The notes under the pieces are model-generated. The model ran no database searches. It saw only the letters and a list, made by a program, of their open reading frames with translations, and was not told the DNA's origin. Source: Planctomycetota bacterium (lineage in GTDB: Bacteria; Planctomycetota; Phycisphaerae; Phycisphaerales; SM1A02). From it: a stretch of DNA of 50,428 nucleotides. This document shows, one piece after another, positions 9,536 through 18,500 of this stretch. Both the position numbers and the translations under genes were made by a program. Where the stretch lies: NCBI GenBank assembly GCA_003671025.1, contig QWPW01000024.1:1-50428 (forward strand), written 5' to 3'. Within the stretch, counting starts at the first letter, position 1; each line of letters starts with the position of its first letter.

Positions 9536-12117
9536 CAAAGGGTTCCTAACACCACAAACGGCGCCCACCATGCAGGATGCACCGTGTTTTGCCTCGCGGC
9601 AAGCATTGCTTCACGAAGTGCTGCAGATGGTCGCTGCTTGGTCAATAAGCGACGATGAAAATCAGTGGCGATATCGATGGCCACCGCATCGCGCACCGGC
9701 CAGAGCGTTGTGACTACACAGCGTGCTCCTGCGGCGAGAAACGCGCGCGCGATACCAGTGAGTTCTTCTCCTGCATCCACCGCGTGTCGCCCTGTCTCAC
9801 AGCCAGTGAGCACCACAAGATCGGCGTCGAGTTCAAGCTCAAGCAAATCACGCACAGGCATCCACGCGTCCGCGAGTTTGAGTCCAGAGGCCATCGGGAG
9901 TGATGCGATGAACCGACCGTGACACGCGAGATGAATACAACGTCTTGCACGCACCGCACCGCGAACAGAAGCGATCGTGGCCTGCGCGCCCTCAAGCACA
10001 TCGCAGGGCAAGAGTGCTGCAATCTGTTTGATCTCGCGAGAAATCAACGGAGCGTGTTGATCCGCAACTCCGATCACTAACGCGCGGTCAAGAAGCTTTC
10101 GCGCCGAAGTTGGGCGAGGGCGACATGCGATGGAGGCGCTCGGCGCCGTATGAATTTCGAAGCGCTCGATGAGGAAGCGCGTGCCATCAAACAAGGCAGC
10201 GAACGGAAGCGCATGGAGCGTGCCAAACGGAACGACGACGAGGCGCGAAGCCAACGCCACATCGATTCGACTACGCATGATCGGATCGATGACGACGTCG
10301 TACAGCGCACGCGACAGCACTTGAGTTGCACGAGTGTTTCGTGGTGTGGCACCGTCGCGCGCCGTGCTGCGCAACTGAAAGAGGAACTTTTCGATCAGTG
10401 GCGCGAGGTCAGAAGTGTGCGCAATCGCACGCACACACGAGAGCGTGCCGTCATGCGCCACAAACGCAAAGAGTTCATCCCCCGCGGAGAAGTACGCGAG
10501 CAGGGCATCGCCTGATTCGAGCGCATCCACGATGGATTCAGTATCTAGAGGTTGCGCGAACATCGATTGCACACCGCGCGCGTTCTCGTCGCGGGCGACG
10601 AGCAGATCAAGAGACCGCTCATGCTCGCGCATCAACTCAAGCATTTGCGCATGAGTGTGGCGAACACTTTCACGGCGAAGGTCGTTGCTTGGTGAGCCAG
10701 GTTCTGGCTGAGTTGGCGCCTCACGAGCGGCGGATGCGTGCAAAGCCGAGAGTCGAGCACGCAGTCGAGCCAACTCACCATCATCGACCGTGGTGGCGCA
10801 GGTGCGGTCGATCGAGCGAAGCACGGTGTCAAGCAACACACGACTGCGCGCGCGCTCGACGGTGGCGAAGGCCAGCCCAAGACTCGTCGCATCGCCTCGC
10901 GCGAGGAGATCAAGCGCAAGGTTTTCGTAGGGCCGCAAGCATGCCGAGGCGAACGCGCTTCGATGTCGTTGCGCCGCGAGTGTGCCGCGAATGTCTTCTG
11001 CGAGTGACACCGCGTGCGTCAATGACTCGATGCAGTGATCGATGCGACCGAGTGCACGTTCGCAATCCGCTTGCGCGACCGCCGCGTCGATTTCGACAAT
11101 CCGCACACCCAGCGCCTCTGCAGTCGAGCGAGCTGAACGCGCCCGATGAAGCGCGTTCTCTGGATTGTTCATCGCGAGCTGCGCATGTGCCGCGTAAATA
11201 TCAGCACGGGCAATGTCAAGCTCCGAGTCGCCTTCACGCGCGATTGCCGCGTGGAGCAACGCTTGAGATGGGTTTCCTTCGAAGAGCGCAAGTTCGCACG
11301 CGACAAGCGCGGCGGCACGGATGCCGCGTGCGTCGCAACTTTCACGCGCGAGTGTGAGTGCTCGCGCAGCTTCGGGCGTTGCTTCAGCGGCGCGCCCAGC
11401 GGCGATCAATGCACGGGCGCGCACGAGGCATCCACGCACAAGTTCCGCATGCAAGCCCTTGGCGCTCGCGGTGGAGAGCGCCGCATCGGTGGCGACGAGT
11501 GCGTCGGCATGCGCTCCCAACAACAGCAGTGTCTCTGCCTCTTCAAGAAGCAAGCGCGCGTGATGACCCGGGGCGGTAGCGGAGACCAACGACTGTGCTC
11601 GAGCAAACTCGCGCAACGCATCACCGAAGCGACCTTCGCGCGAGAACAGGTCGGCACGATTGCCGATGACCACTGCGTGCGCCAGCGGCAACGGGCGCAG
11701 TAGTTCCTCCGCTCGATCAAACGCAGCCGCGGCGAGTGCCAACGAATCAAGTTGCAACAGTGTTTCACCGAGCGTGTTTTCGATGGTGCCACGCGCGGAA
11801 CTCTCTGACTCCGGGACACCAAGCAACGCGTGATTGAGGCAAGCGATCGCCTCGCGGTGTTCACCGCGCATCTTGTAGACATTGGCCAAATTGAGTTCGG
11901 CGCGCGCGGAGAGATCATCGCGCGAGCGAGCCCGCAAGACATCGCGCGCAGATACTCCACGCAGGATGGCGTCATGAGTGCGTCCAAGTTTCGCTAGCGC
12001 GTGCATTGACGCGATGCCGCTGCGTGCGTGCTCGATCACATCTTGCGCCAGTGTCGCCGCGTTCATTGCATCGTCGGCGCGCGCGAGCGATTCGTTGAGT
12101 CGCCCTTGATATGCCAA
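9535..12117 (-). CDS. TPR-CHAT cysteine peptidase, main part of a gene split by an in-frame TAG
   Basis: About 860 codons encode helical repeats of the TPR type (for example ARAELNLANVYKMRGEHREA) over roughly the first 400 residues, a helical linker, and a C-terminal CHAT domain. CHAT is a caspase/separase-like clan CD cysteine peptidase fold. Both catalytic residues are present: His733 in IHLACHGRF and Cys773 in VVLTGCETG, numbered from codon 12117. It ends in the family-typical WWAPFVVLG. No signal peptide is seen, so it is cytosolic. The frame is open up to a TAG at 12152-12154; the first possible start after it is TTG 12117, which has no Shine-Dalgarno. The missing N-terminus is encoded at 12151-12408. 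If expressed at all, this part would need reinitiation or readthrough. Confidence 0.8.
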   Translation of the reverse strand: MAYQGRLNESLARADDAMNAATLAQDVIEHARSGIASMHALAKLGRTHDAILRGVSARDVLRARSRDDLSARAELNLANVYKMRGEHREAIACLNHALLGVPESESSARGTIENTLGETLLQLDSLALAAAAFDRAEELLRPLPLAHAVVIGNRADLFSREGRFGDALREFARAQSLVSATAPGHHARLLLEEAETLLLLGAHADALVATDAALSTASAKGLHAELVRGCLVRARALIAAGRAAEATPEAARALTLARESCDARGIRAAALVACELALFEGNPSQALLHAAIAREGDSELDIARADIYAAHAQLAMNNPENALHRARSARSTAEALGVRIVEIDAAVAQADCERALGRIDHCIESLTHAVSLAEDIRGTLAAQRHRSAFASACLRPYENLALDLLARGDATSLGLAFATVERARSRVLLDTVLRSIDRTCATTVDDGELARLRARLSALHASAAREAPTQPEPGSPSNDLRRESVRHTHAQMLELMREHERSLDLLVARDENARGVQSMFAQPLDTESIVDALESGDALLAYFSAGDELFAFVAHDGTLSCVRAIAHTSDLAPLIEKFLFQLRSTARDGATPRNTRATQVLSRALYDVVIDPIMRSRIDVALASRLVVVPFGTLHALPFAALFDGTRFLIERFEIHTAPSASIACRPRPTSARKLLDRALVIGVADQHAPLISREIKQIAALLPCDVLEGAQATIASVRGAVRARRCIHLACHGRFIASLPMASGLKLADAWMPVRDLLELELDADLVVLTGCETGRHAVDAGEELTGIARAFLAAGARCVVTTLWPVRDAVAIDIATDFHRRLLTKQRPSAALREAMLAARQNTVHPAWWAPFVVLGTL

Positions 12118-12193
12118 CGCGGGAACAGTCGCACGCAGCGCGCGCGCGAACTAGGCCAACGCGGGAACAGTCGCACGCAGCGCGCGCGCGAAC
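12113..12193. repeat. 39-bp direct duplication inside the CHAT gene
   Basis: Two identical 39-nt copies lie at 12113-12151 and 12155-12193, separated by 3 nt (tag on the plus strand, cta on the minus strand). The offset of 42 nt keeps the reading frame, but the junction reads GCC TAG TTC on the coding strand and so creates a stop. Confidence 0.93.
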
Positions 12194-12408
12194 GCAATCG
12201 GTTCATCAAGCGATGTTGCGGTCTCCGCGATCAGGTCACCAAGCAGTAACGCGCGTGCTGGTTCTCCAGCAGCGAGCCGCTCACAGGCATCACCGAGCGC
12301 AATCAATGTGGCAAGACAGCCACGAGAGTCCTGACGAACTGACGCCACACGATCTTTCGGCGAGTGAGTTTCAAACGTCGCAAGATCGAGCGAAGCATCC
12401 GAGCTCAT
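12151..12408 (-). pseudogene. 5' fragment of the TPR-CHAT gene, ended by TAG
   Basis: This 85-codon fragment begins at ATG 12408, overlapping by 4 nt the stop of the upstream 242-codon gene, which is the normal coupling expected for the true start of the CHAT protein. It encodes TPR-like helices (LIALGDACERLAAGEPARAL) and ends FARALRATVPALA-stop. Immediately after the TAG the same frame repeats FARALRATVPALA and runs on as YQGRLNESLARADD into the main part. With one repeat copy removed, a single protein of about 943 residues results. I read this as a recent disruption or a sequence error, not a separate gene. Confidence 0.7.
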
Positions 12409-13133
12409 CGCGACTCTCGCGCGCGGTCCGGAGGAAGTTCACGCGGAGCGAGTGGCAACACAACCGGAGTGAACGCGCTTCCGTTCACGTCGTATGCGGC
12501 GAACACGACTTCACGAGCGTCATGCGTGAGCGCAATCGCGAACATCCCGAGCGCGTCCGTGTGCGTCCACTGCGCCGAACAGCCTCGCGCGTCGAGCAAC
12601 ATGATGCGTGCGCGCAGTGGGGTGTCATCGCGCGCAACGAGTTCACCCACGAGCCGCGTGATGCCATCCATCGCTGGCGTGCGTTCACAGCGAATGACAA
12701 ATCCCGCCGCATCAGCGGAGACCTCGAGCAGATCAGCGCCGCGGTCGTCACGCAATCCGGCGAACGCGGGTGTGCCATCGGGGCGGAGCCAATCAAGCAC
12801 GATCGCCGCAGCTCGATCGAACAATGTTTCGACAAACGTTGGTAACACCACGCGGTCGCGGTGATCAGCTCGCGCACGCCGCGCGTGTAGTTGCGCACCG
12901 AGCGCCTTCGCCGCCACTAATGCGTTTATCGATGGTTCGTTCAGGTTGTCGCCGCGCATCTCGTCCACGATGCGACTGAACATCGCGAGTTGCCCTGCGA
13001 CGAGCGTGCTTGCGCGCGCAGCGTCGTGCACGCGAGTGATCAACGCTTTGTCGCCATCGCCCGCCGCGACCGCGATGAGATCAACGGTCGTCACGGGGTT
13101 GCGGTCGGGTGGAAGATCAGAAGAGTTGGACAT
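12405..13133 (-). CDS. Conserved-looking hypothetical with C-terminal carboxypeptidase-regulatory-like domain
   Basis: This 242-residue protein lies between the ECF sigma factor and the TPR-CHAT gene. Its first ~125 residues are predicted helical (LITRVHDAARASTLVAGQL, INALVAAKALGAQLHARR) without a transmembrane segment or zinc motif. The last ~80 residues look like a small beta-sandwich of the carboxypeptidase regulatory type: GELVARDDTPLRARIMLLD, then TDALGMFAIAL. The position directly after the sigma gene and the helical start fit an anti-sigma factor or an adaptor for the CHAT protein, but that is inference. Its stop overlaps the CHAT ATG by 4 nt. Confidence 0.65.
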   Translation of the reverse strand: MSNSSDLPPDRNPVTTVDLIAVAAGDGDKALITRVHDAARASTLVAGQLAMFSRIVDEMRGDNLNEPSINALVAAKALGAQLHARRARADHRDRVVLPTFVETLFDRAAAIVLDWLRPDGTPAFAGLRDDRGADLLEVSADAAGFVIRCERTPAMDGITRLVGELVARDDTPLRARIMLLDARGCSAQWTHTDALGMFAIALTHDAREVVFAAYDVNGSAFTPVVLPLAPRELPPDRARESR

Positions 13134-13258
13134 GACGGATGTGTCGCGCGAAACAGGTGGCGTGTCGTGACGCCTTCGGAGGAAGCAGAGGGATCTTCAA
13201 GGGTCGCAGATACAACAATCTCAAGTCATAGGTCGAATGCGCGATCCAGCGCGCAGAC

Positions 13259-13930
13259 TCACTCGGGGTCGCTCGCATCAAACGGCGCGTCACGGTCCGC
13301 AAAGCGCGCTTGCGCCTCGGCCGGCAAGCTTGGGCCGAATCCGAGGCGACGTAATTGGAGTGCAAGTTTTTCAAGGCAGCGTGCGCGAGTTGGACCGATA
13401 GATCCGACGCGAATGTCCAATCGTTGCGAGATGAGCGCATAGTTTGGATCGCTTCCTGCACCAAACAACGCCTCGAGCAGCGCGCGACACTTGCCACCGA
13501 GTCGCTCGAGGCCGAGTCGAACCAATTGCCGCTCGAGCAACTGTTCAGTTTCCGCACTCTCCGCGTCGCCATGACTGGCGTGTTGATCAACGTGTTCGGT
13601 CGCGCGAGGGTCATCGCTGATTCGTGAGTCAAGCGAGTGCATGTTGCGCTCGTCGCGGCGAAGTCGAGCGGTGGCGCGCCAACACGCACGCTTGGTGGTC
13701 ACTACCAACCAACTCGCAAGTCCATCCTCATCGCGGATTGAATCAATGTGCTCAATTAGCGCTGTAAATACCTGCTGAAAGACATCCTCAGCGTCTCCGT
13801 CGCGCATCCGTTGCTTGAGAATCACCGACCAAACGAGACGTCGATAGCGATCAACCAGCGTGTCCCACGCCGCGCTGTCACCAGCGCGACATCGCTCAAA
13901 GAGACGAAGATCACCATCATTCGAAGCCAT
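13259..13930 (-). CDS. ECF-type RNA polymerase sigma factor (CHAT operon)
   Basis: This sigma-70 family factor of the extracytoplasmic-function class is 223 residues long from ATG 13930. Region 2 reads AWDTLVDRYRRLVWSVIL and EDVFQQVFTALIEH, and region 4 ends with the helix-turn-helix VGSIGPTRARCLEKL. It should direct transcription of its own operon: a 242-codon hypothetical, the TPR-CHAT gene and the subtilase. The acidic linker with several His residues between the two regions is longer than usual. The frame is open to TTG 14005, but that would leave only 9 nt to the divergent sulfotransferase; ATG 13930 leaves 84 nt for promoters. The VGSIGPTR helix is, from memory, seen in sigma factors beside CHAT and protease genes in other phyla. 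Confidence 0.82.
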   Translation of the reverse strand: MASNDGDLRLFERCRAGDSAAWDTLVDRYRRLVWSVILKQRMRDGDAEDVFQQVFTALIEHIDSIRDEDGLASWLVVTTKRACWRATARLRRDERNMHSLDSRISDDPRATEHVDQHASHGDAESAETEQLLERQLVRLGLERLGGKCRALLEALFGAGSDPNYALISQRLDIRVGSIGPTRARCLEKLALQLRRLGFGPSLPAEAQARFADRDAPFDASDPE

Positions 13931-14014
13931 CGCGAGCGCAGTGTACGCAGGCAATCTCCACGGACCAACAGGCAACACACGCGAACCAGACTCATCGGAT
14001 ATCAATGATCAACG

Positions 14015-14764
14015 ATGGCCTCGCTCCCCGACTTCATCATTCTCGGCGCGCAGAAAGCAGGCACGACTTCACTCGCCTCATGGCTGCACGGCCATCCTCA
14101 AACATGGATCGCGCCCGAGAAGGAAGTGCACTACTTCGATTTGCAGTACCAGCGCGGTATTGATTGGTATCGCTCACGATTCAGCGCCGCGCCGAACAGC
14201 GTGAAGTGTGGCGAAGCAACGCCCTATTACCTGTTTCATCCTGACTGCGCGCAGCGCATGGCTGAGAGTTTGCCGACCACAAAGTTCATTGCGATTTTGC
14301 GCGATCCCGTGGAACGCGCGTTTTCGGGCTATTTCCACGCAAAGCGCGCCGCGATGGAGCCGCTCGAATTAGAGGCCGCGCTCGACGCCGAGCCCGCACG
14401 CATGGCGAGCGACCATGCGTTGCTGGCACGCGACCCATCGGCATATGCCGAGCATCAGCAGTGGCGTTCGTATCTCTCGCGCGGCCTCTACGCGATGCAG
14501 CTGCAACGCTACTTCGCACATTTCCCTCGCGAGCGGATCCATGTCATGTTCTTCGAGGAACTCATCTCGTCTCCTGACGCAGTGCTGAATCAGTTGAGCG
14601 CATTTCTCGAAGTGGCTTCGCATCAAACGCCATTGCTCCGCGCCAATGCAGGACGCGACGAGTCCGCGTTGATCAGTCCCGGAATCCGCGATCGCGCGGG
14701 CGAGCACTTTCGCGAAGCTAACCAAGAGTTGTCATCGCTCTTGGGGCGAACGTTGCCGTGGTGA
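14015..14764 (+). CDS. Sulfotransferase family protein (heparan N-sulfotransferase-like)
   Basis: This 249-residue enzyme of the PAPS-dependent sulfotransferase family should transfer sulfate to a glycan or other acceptor. The 5'-phosphosulfate loop is IILGAQKAGTTSLASWL (Lys14), and the 3'-phosphate site is AILRDPVERAFSGY. KCGEATPYYLF between them matches carbohydrate sulfotransferases of the NDST type. The domain is complete at its short length. It lies between two ECF sigma operons and is divergent from the first. The acceptor cannot be inferred. Confidence 0.85.
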   Translation: MASLPDFIILGAQKAGTTSLASWLHGHPQTWIAPEKEVHYFDLQYQRGIDWYRSRFSAAPNSVKCGEATPYYLFHPDCAQRMAESLPTTKFIAILRDPVERAFSGYFHAKRAAMEPLELEAALDAEPARMASDHALLARDPSAYAEHQQWRSYLSRGLYAMQLQRYFAHFPRERIHVMFFEELISSPDAVLNQLSAFLEVASHQTPLLRANAGRDESALISPGIRDRAGEHFREANQELSSLLGRTLPW

Positions 14765-14870
14765 GCGTGCAGCCGATGTGGTCAGCGGGGAGCAAGCATG
14801 CTCACGCGACGCACACACCGTGTTCGCGATATCTCACAGACTCCAAAGTTTTGCGAGACTCGCCACAATC

Positions 14871-15506
14871 ATGGACATGAGCGATCGCTTGAACGACGAC
14901 TGTTCCGATCTCGCAGCGCTTGACGCGAACGACCAGGATGCAGGCAGACGGCTCTATGACCGACACGCCGCCGTGATCTTCGCGCTTTGCCGCGAAGAAA
15001 CTGGCTTGCGCGCTCGGCAAGACGCAGAGGACGCGGTGCAGGAATCATTCCTACGCGCGTTCCGCATGCGAGACCGTTTGACCGATTGCACCGGGTTTCG
15101 CCCGTGGCTCTATGCGATCGCTCGGCTCGTGTGCAAAGAGCGCCGCACTTCTCGCGGACGAGAACGCCGCGACATCGCCTACGGACTCGACGCCTCTCGC
15201 GAGGCTTCACGTGCAGGAACTCCACGCATGCCTCCACAAATGGCTCAAGAAATGATCGCGAAACAAAGCGATGCCGCACCATCGGCGCCCTTGGAACATC
15301 GCGAAAACATGACACGACTGGGATGCGCCATCGACGCGCTACCCGAAGACGTGCGACTCGCCCTCCACATTTTTTACATCGAACAAGACCCCGTGACGGT
15401 CGCGAAACGCGTGCTGGGAATTTCCCGCGCGCAGTTCTATCGACTGGTCACGCAAGCACGCGAACTCATTGCAGCGCAACTCAAGCGCGAGGACTTTCAA
15501 CTATGA
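14871..15506 (+). CDS. ECF-type RNA polymerase sigma factor (VIT/VWA operon)
   Basis: This second ECF sigma factor is 211 residues long. Region 2 reads AGRRLYDRHAAVIFALC and QDAEDAVQESFLRAFRM, and region 4 reads LPEDVRLALHIFYIEQDPV with a recognition helix in LGISRAQFYRLVTQARE. ATG 14871 is chosen over an upstream in-frame ATG at 14778, because family similarity starts after it; ATG 14877 is also possible. Its TGA overlaps the ATG of the VIT/VWA gene (ATGA at 15503-15506), which implies coupled translation and suggests that the membrane protein downstream acts on this sigma factor. Confidence 0.85.
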   Translation: MDMSDRLNDDCSDLAALDANDQDAGRRLYDRHAAVIFALCREETGLRARQDAEDAVQESFLRAFRMRDRLTDCTGFRPWLYAIARLVCKERRTSRGRERRDIAYGLDASREASRAGTPRMPPQMAQEMIAKQSDAAPSAPLEHRENMTRLGCAIDALPEDVRLALHIFYIEQDPVTVAKRVLGISRAQFYRLVTQARELIAAQLKREDFQL

Positions 15507-18500
15507 CCGACTCCAATCACACCAACCACTCTGATGATGGAAAGCCCGTGACGGGCGATCGCCTCGACGGACTGTTGCGCAGTTGGCATGACGAAAACAA
15601 AGTCGCGGCGCACGAGAGTCAGGGCGGCGTGCTCCGCGCCGCTGAGCGCGAGGCGTTGCTGGGAACGGCAGACGAATCAAACACTGGTCTGCAGAACATC
15701 GTGGCGCGCATCGGCTTCTTGCGTCTCGCTTCGATGGCGGCGCTCTTGGTGTGTGCATTCACGCTCATCGCGTTGTTCATGAAAAACACCGAGAAAAAGG
15801 CTTTCGCAGAAGGCGGAATGGTGCAAGTGGCCGAAGGCGGAGCGCTCGACGCGCTCGACGACGACGGCAACACACTTGGTCCGTGCCCACTGCAACACAC
15901 TGATGTGAAGGTCGAGATCAGCGGACTCTTCGCGCGCACAGTCGTCGAGCAAACCTACGCCAACCCGTATCCGCGCACGATCGAAGCGGTCTACACCTTT
16001 CCACTTTCCAATCGCGCCGCTGTTGATCGCATGACCATGATTGTCCGCAGCGGCAGCGGCGAGAAGGTGATCGAAGGCGAAGTGAAAGAACGCGCCTTGG
16101 CGCGCGCGATGTACGAAGAAGCACGCGAGTCGGGATACGTCGCGAGTCTGCTCGAGCAAGAGCGGCCCAACATCTTCACGCAATCCGTGGCCAACATCGA
16201 GCCCGGCGCCACTGTGAAAGTTCGCATCGCCACCATCGAGTTGGCGACACGCAAGAACGGCTTGGCGACGTATGCCTTCCCCATGGTGGTTGGTCCGCGC
16301 TACATCCCCGGCGCACCCGCTTCGATGCCGACGCTTCCCGAAGGTTGGGAAGTTCGTCAGGGTGTAGTGTTGCGCGCGCCGGCTGGAGTTGAGCTCGCGA
16401 CAGAAGCAGTGTTCTCTGCGACGCGCATGACTGATCTCTTGGAGCGTGCAACACCAGTGCGCGCTGCGAAGAACGAGACCATCGATCAGGTGCTCTCGAT
16501 GGGCGAGGGAATTTCCTTCACTGCGAATTACGGCAACGGAAGCGCCGAGCGCGGCGTGTATTTTGCGGCGGTTGGAATCGGCCAGTTGAACGGCCGATTT
16601 TTCTTTTCCCCATTGGGCAAAGATCAAGGCACGGGTTTTTCGGGTGACACCACCCAAGTCCCCGATGCTTCACGCATCACACCGATGCCCACCAAACCTA
16701 GCGAACGCGCGGGCCACGACATCTCGCTCACAGTCACAATCGATAGTGGTGGACCTTCCATCACCGGCATCATCAGTTCCTTGCACGACGTCAACATCGA
16801 TGAGACATCACGAACGACGCGCGTGATCACACTCAGCGACATGAAGACGATTCCAAATCGCGACTTCATCGTGCACTGGTCTGTGGGACAGAACGACATC
16901 GAGCCCGCGTTCTTCGCGCACGTGAATGACTCGGCAGATGCTTCCGTCAAAGGTGGTTACTTCGCGCTGCTCGTCGAACCGCCTACGCGGGTTGCTCCCA
17001 CCGCGATTCGTCCGCGCGAACTCATCTTCGTGCTCGACGTCTCCGGCTCGATGGATGGTTTCCCCATCGAGAAGTCGAAAGCGTTGGCGCGCAAGGCCAT
17101 CGCGGCGATGCGCGCGACCGACACCTTTAACTTCATCACCTTTGCCGGCGCGACCAGTGTGTTGTGGAGTGAACCACGCATGGCGAGCGACGAGAATCGC
17201 AAGCTCGCGGATGACTTCGTCAACGGCGCGTACGGCGCTGGTGGCACAGAGATGATGACCGCGATCAATGCGGCGCTGATTCAAGATGGTCGCAGCGGAC
17301 TCGCGCCTGCGAAGTTGCTTGATCTCCCAGCCGATGGTCGTCAGGTGCGCGTGGCTGTGCCTCACAACGCGTTGGTTGCGGCGACGAGTGGTTCTTCGAT
17401 GGTCATGAATGCAGGCGTGGGCAGCGATGGCGTTGCGCGGGTGATTCCGGTTGACCTCGCCGTTGCGATTCCCGCGAATCCAAAAGGTCTCGCGCTCTTG
17501 GTCGATGGCACGTGGGAGACGCGTGACGGAAACCGCATCTTTGCGGCCAAATCAGCGAAGTTTGAAGAGGCTGACGCACGCACGCGATTTGTGTTGTTCT
17601 TGACCGACGGCTACATCGGGAATGACCAAGCGGTTGTGCAAGCGGTGCGCGACAACGCGCGCGCGAGTCGAGTGATGAGCTTCGGCATCGGCAACTCAGT
17701 GAATCGTTTCTTGCTCGAAGAGATGGCGCGCGCTGGTCGCGGCACCTGTGAAGTGGTGACGCTGAGCGAAGACGCCGATGCTGTGATCGATCGTTTAGTG
17801 CGTCACATCGATTCGCCCGTGCTCACCGATATCGAATTGGATATTCCAGATGGACTGGGCATGCGCGCACTGCTTCCTGCGGGCGATCACTTGCCCGACC
17901 TCTTCGATCAAGAGCCCATCGTGTTGCTCGGTCGATTTGATCGCGCCAACAGCGGAGTGATCACTGTGCGTGGACGCACCGGCGCGGGCGCGTGGGAGAG
18001 AGAAATTCGCGTCGATCTTCCTGCGCAAGAAAGCAAACACGATGTCGTGCCCACACTGTGGGCGCGTGCGCAAGTAGATGAATTGTTGTTGCCCAAGTTG
18101 GCAGCGGTGGAGTCAGAGACGCTCGATCTTCCCACCAAGCGCGCAGTGATTCGTCTCGGTGAGTCCTTCCACATTGCGACGCCATACACCAGCTTCATTG
18201 CAGTCGAGAAGAGTCGCGTCACCGTCGGTGGCAAGGCGATGTTGGTGAGCGTGCCGGTTGAACTTCCCGATGGAACGAACTGGGCGTGCTTCTTCGGCGA
18301 GGGCGTGCGGCCGTATGACGCGATCATCGCGGAGTCGCGTCGCAGTGGCGCGCGTGACATCACGCGAGCAGAGTCCAGCGAAGCGCTGCGCAGTTACGCA
18401 GAGTCCTTCGTTGTCGAAGCGGTGAAGTTTGGCGTTGTGGACTTAGACGTTGAGCAAGGTGAAGCAGAGAATCTCGGCGAGACGTTTGAACTCAGCGACT

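Noticed and set aside
12152-12154. TAG in the CHAT gene as pyrrolysine or other recoding
   Set aside because: TAG ends three unrelated genes in the window, and the codon sits exactly at a duplication junction, which explains it better.
14987-15502. N-terminal extension of the VIT/VWA protein by 172 codons
   Set aside because: That stretch is the sigma factor gene in another frame; it is Arg/His/Thr-rich with no domain, and ATG 15503 has a good Shine-Dalgarno.
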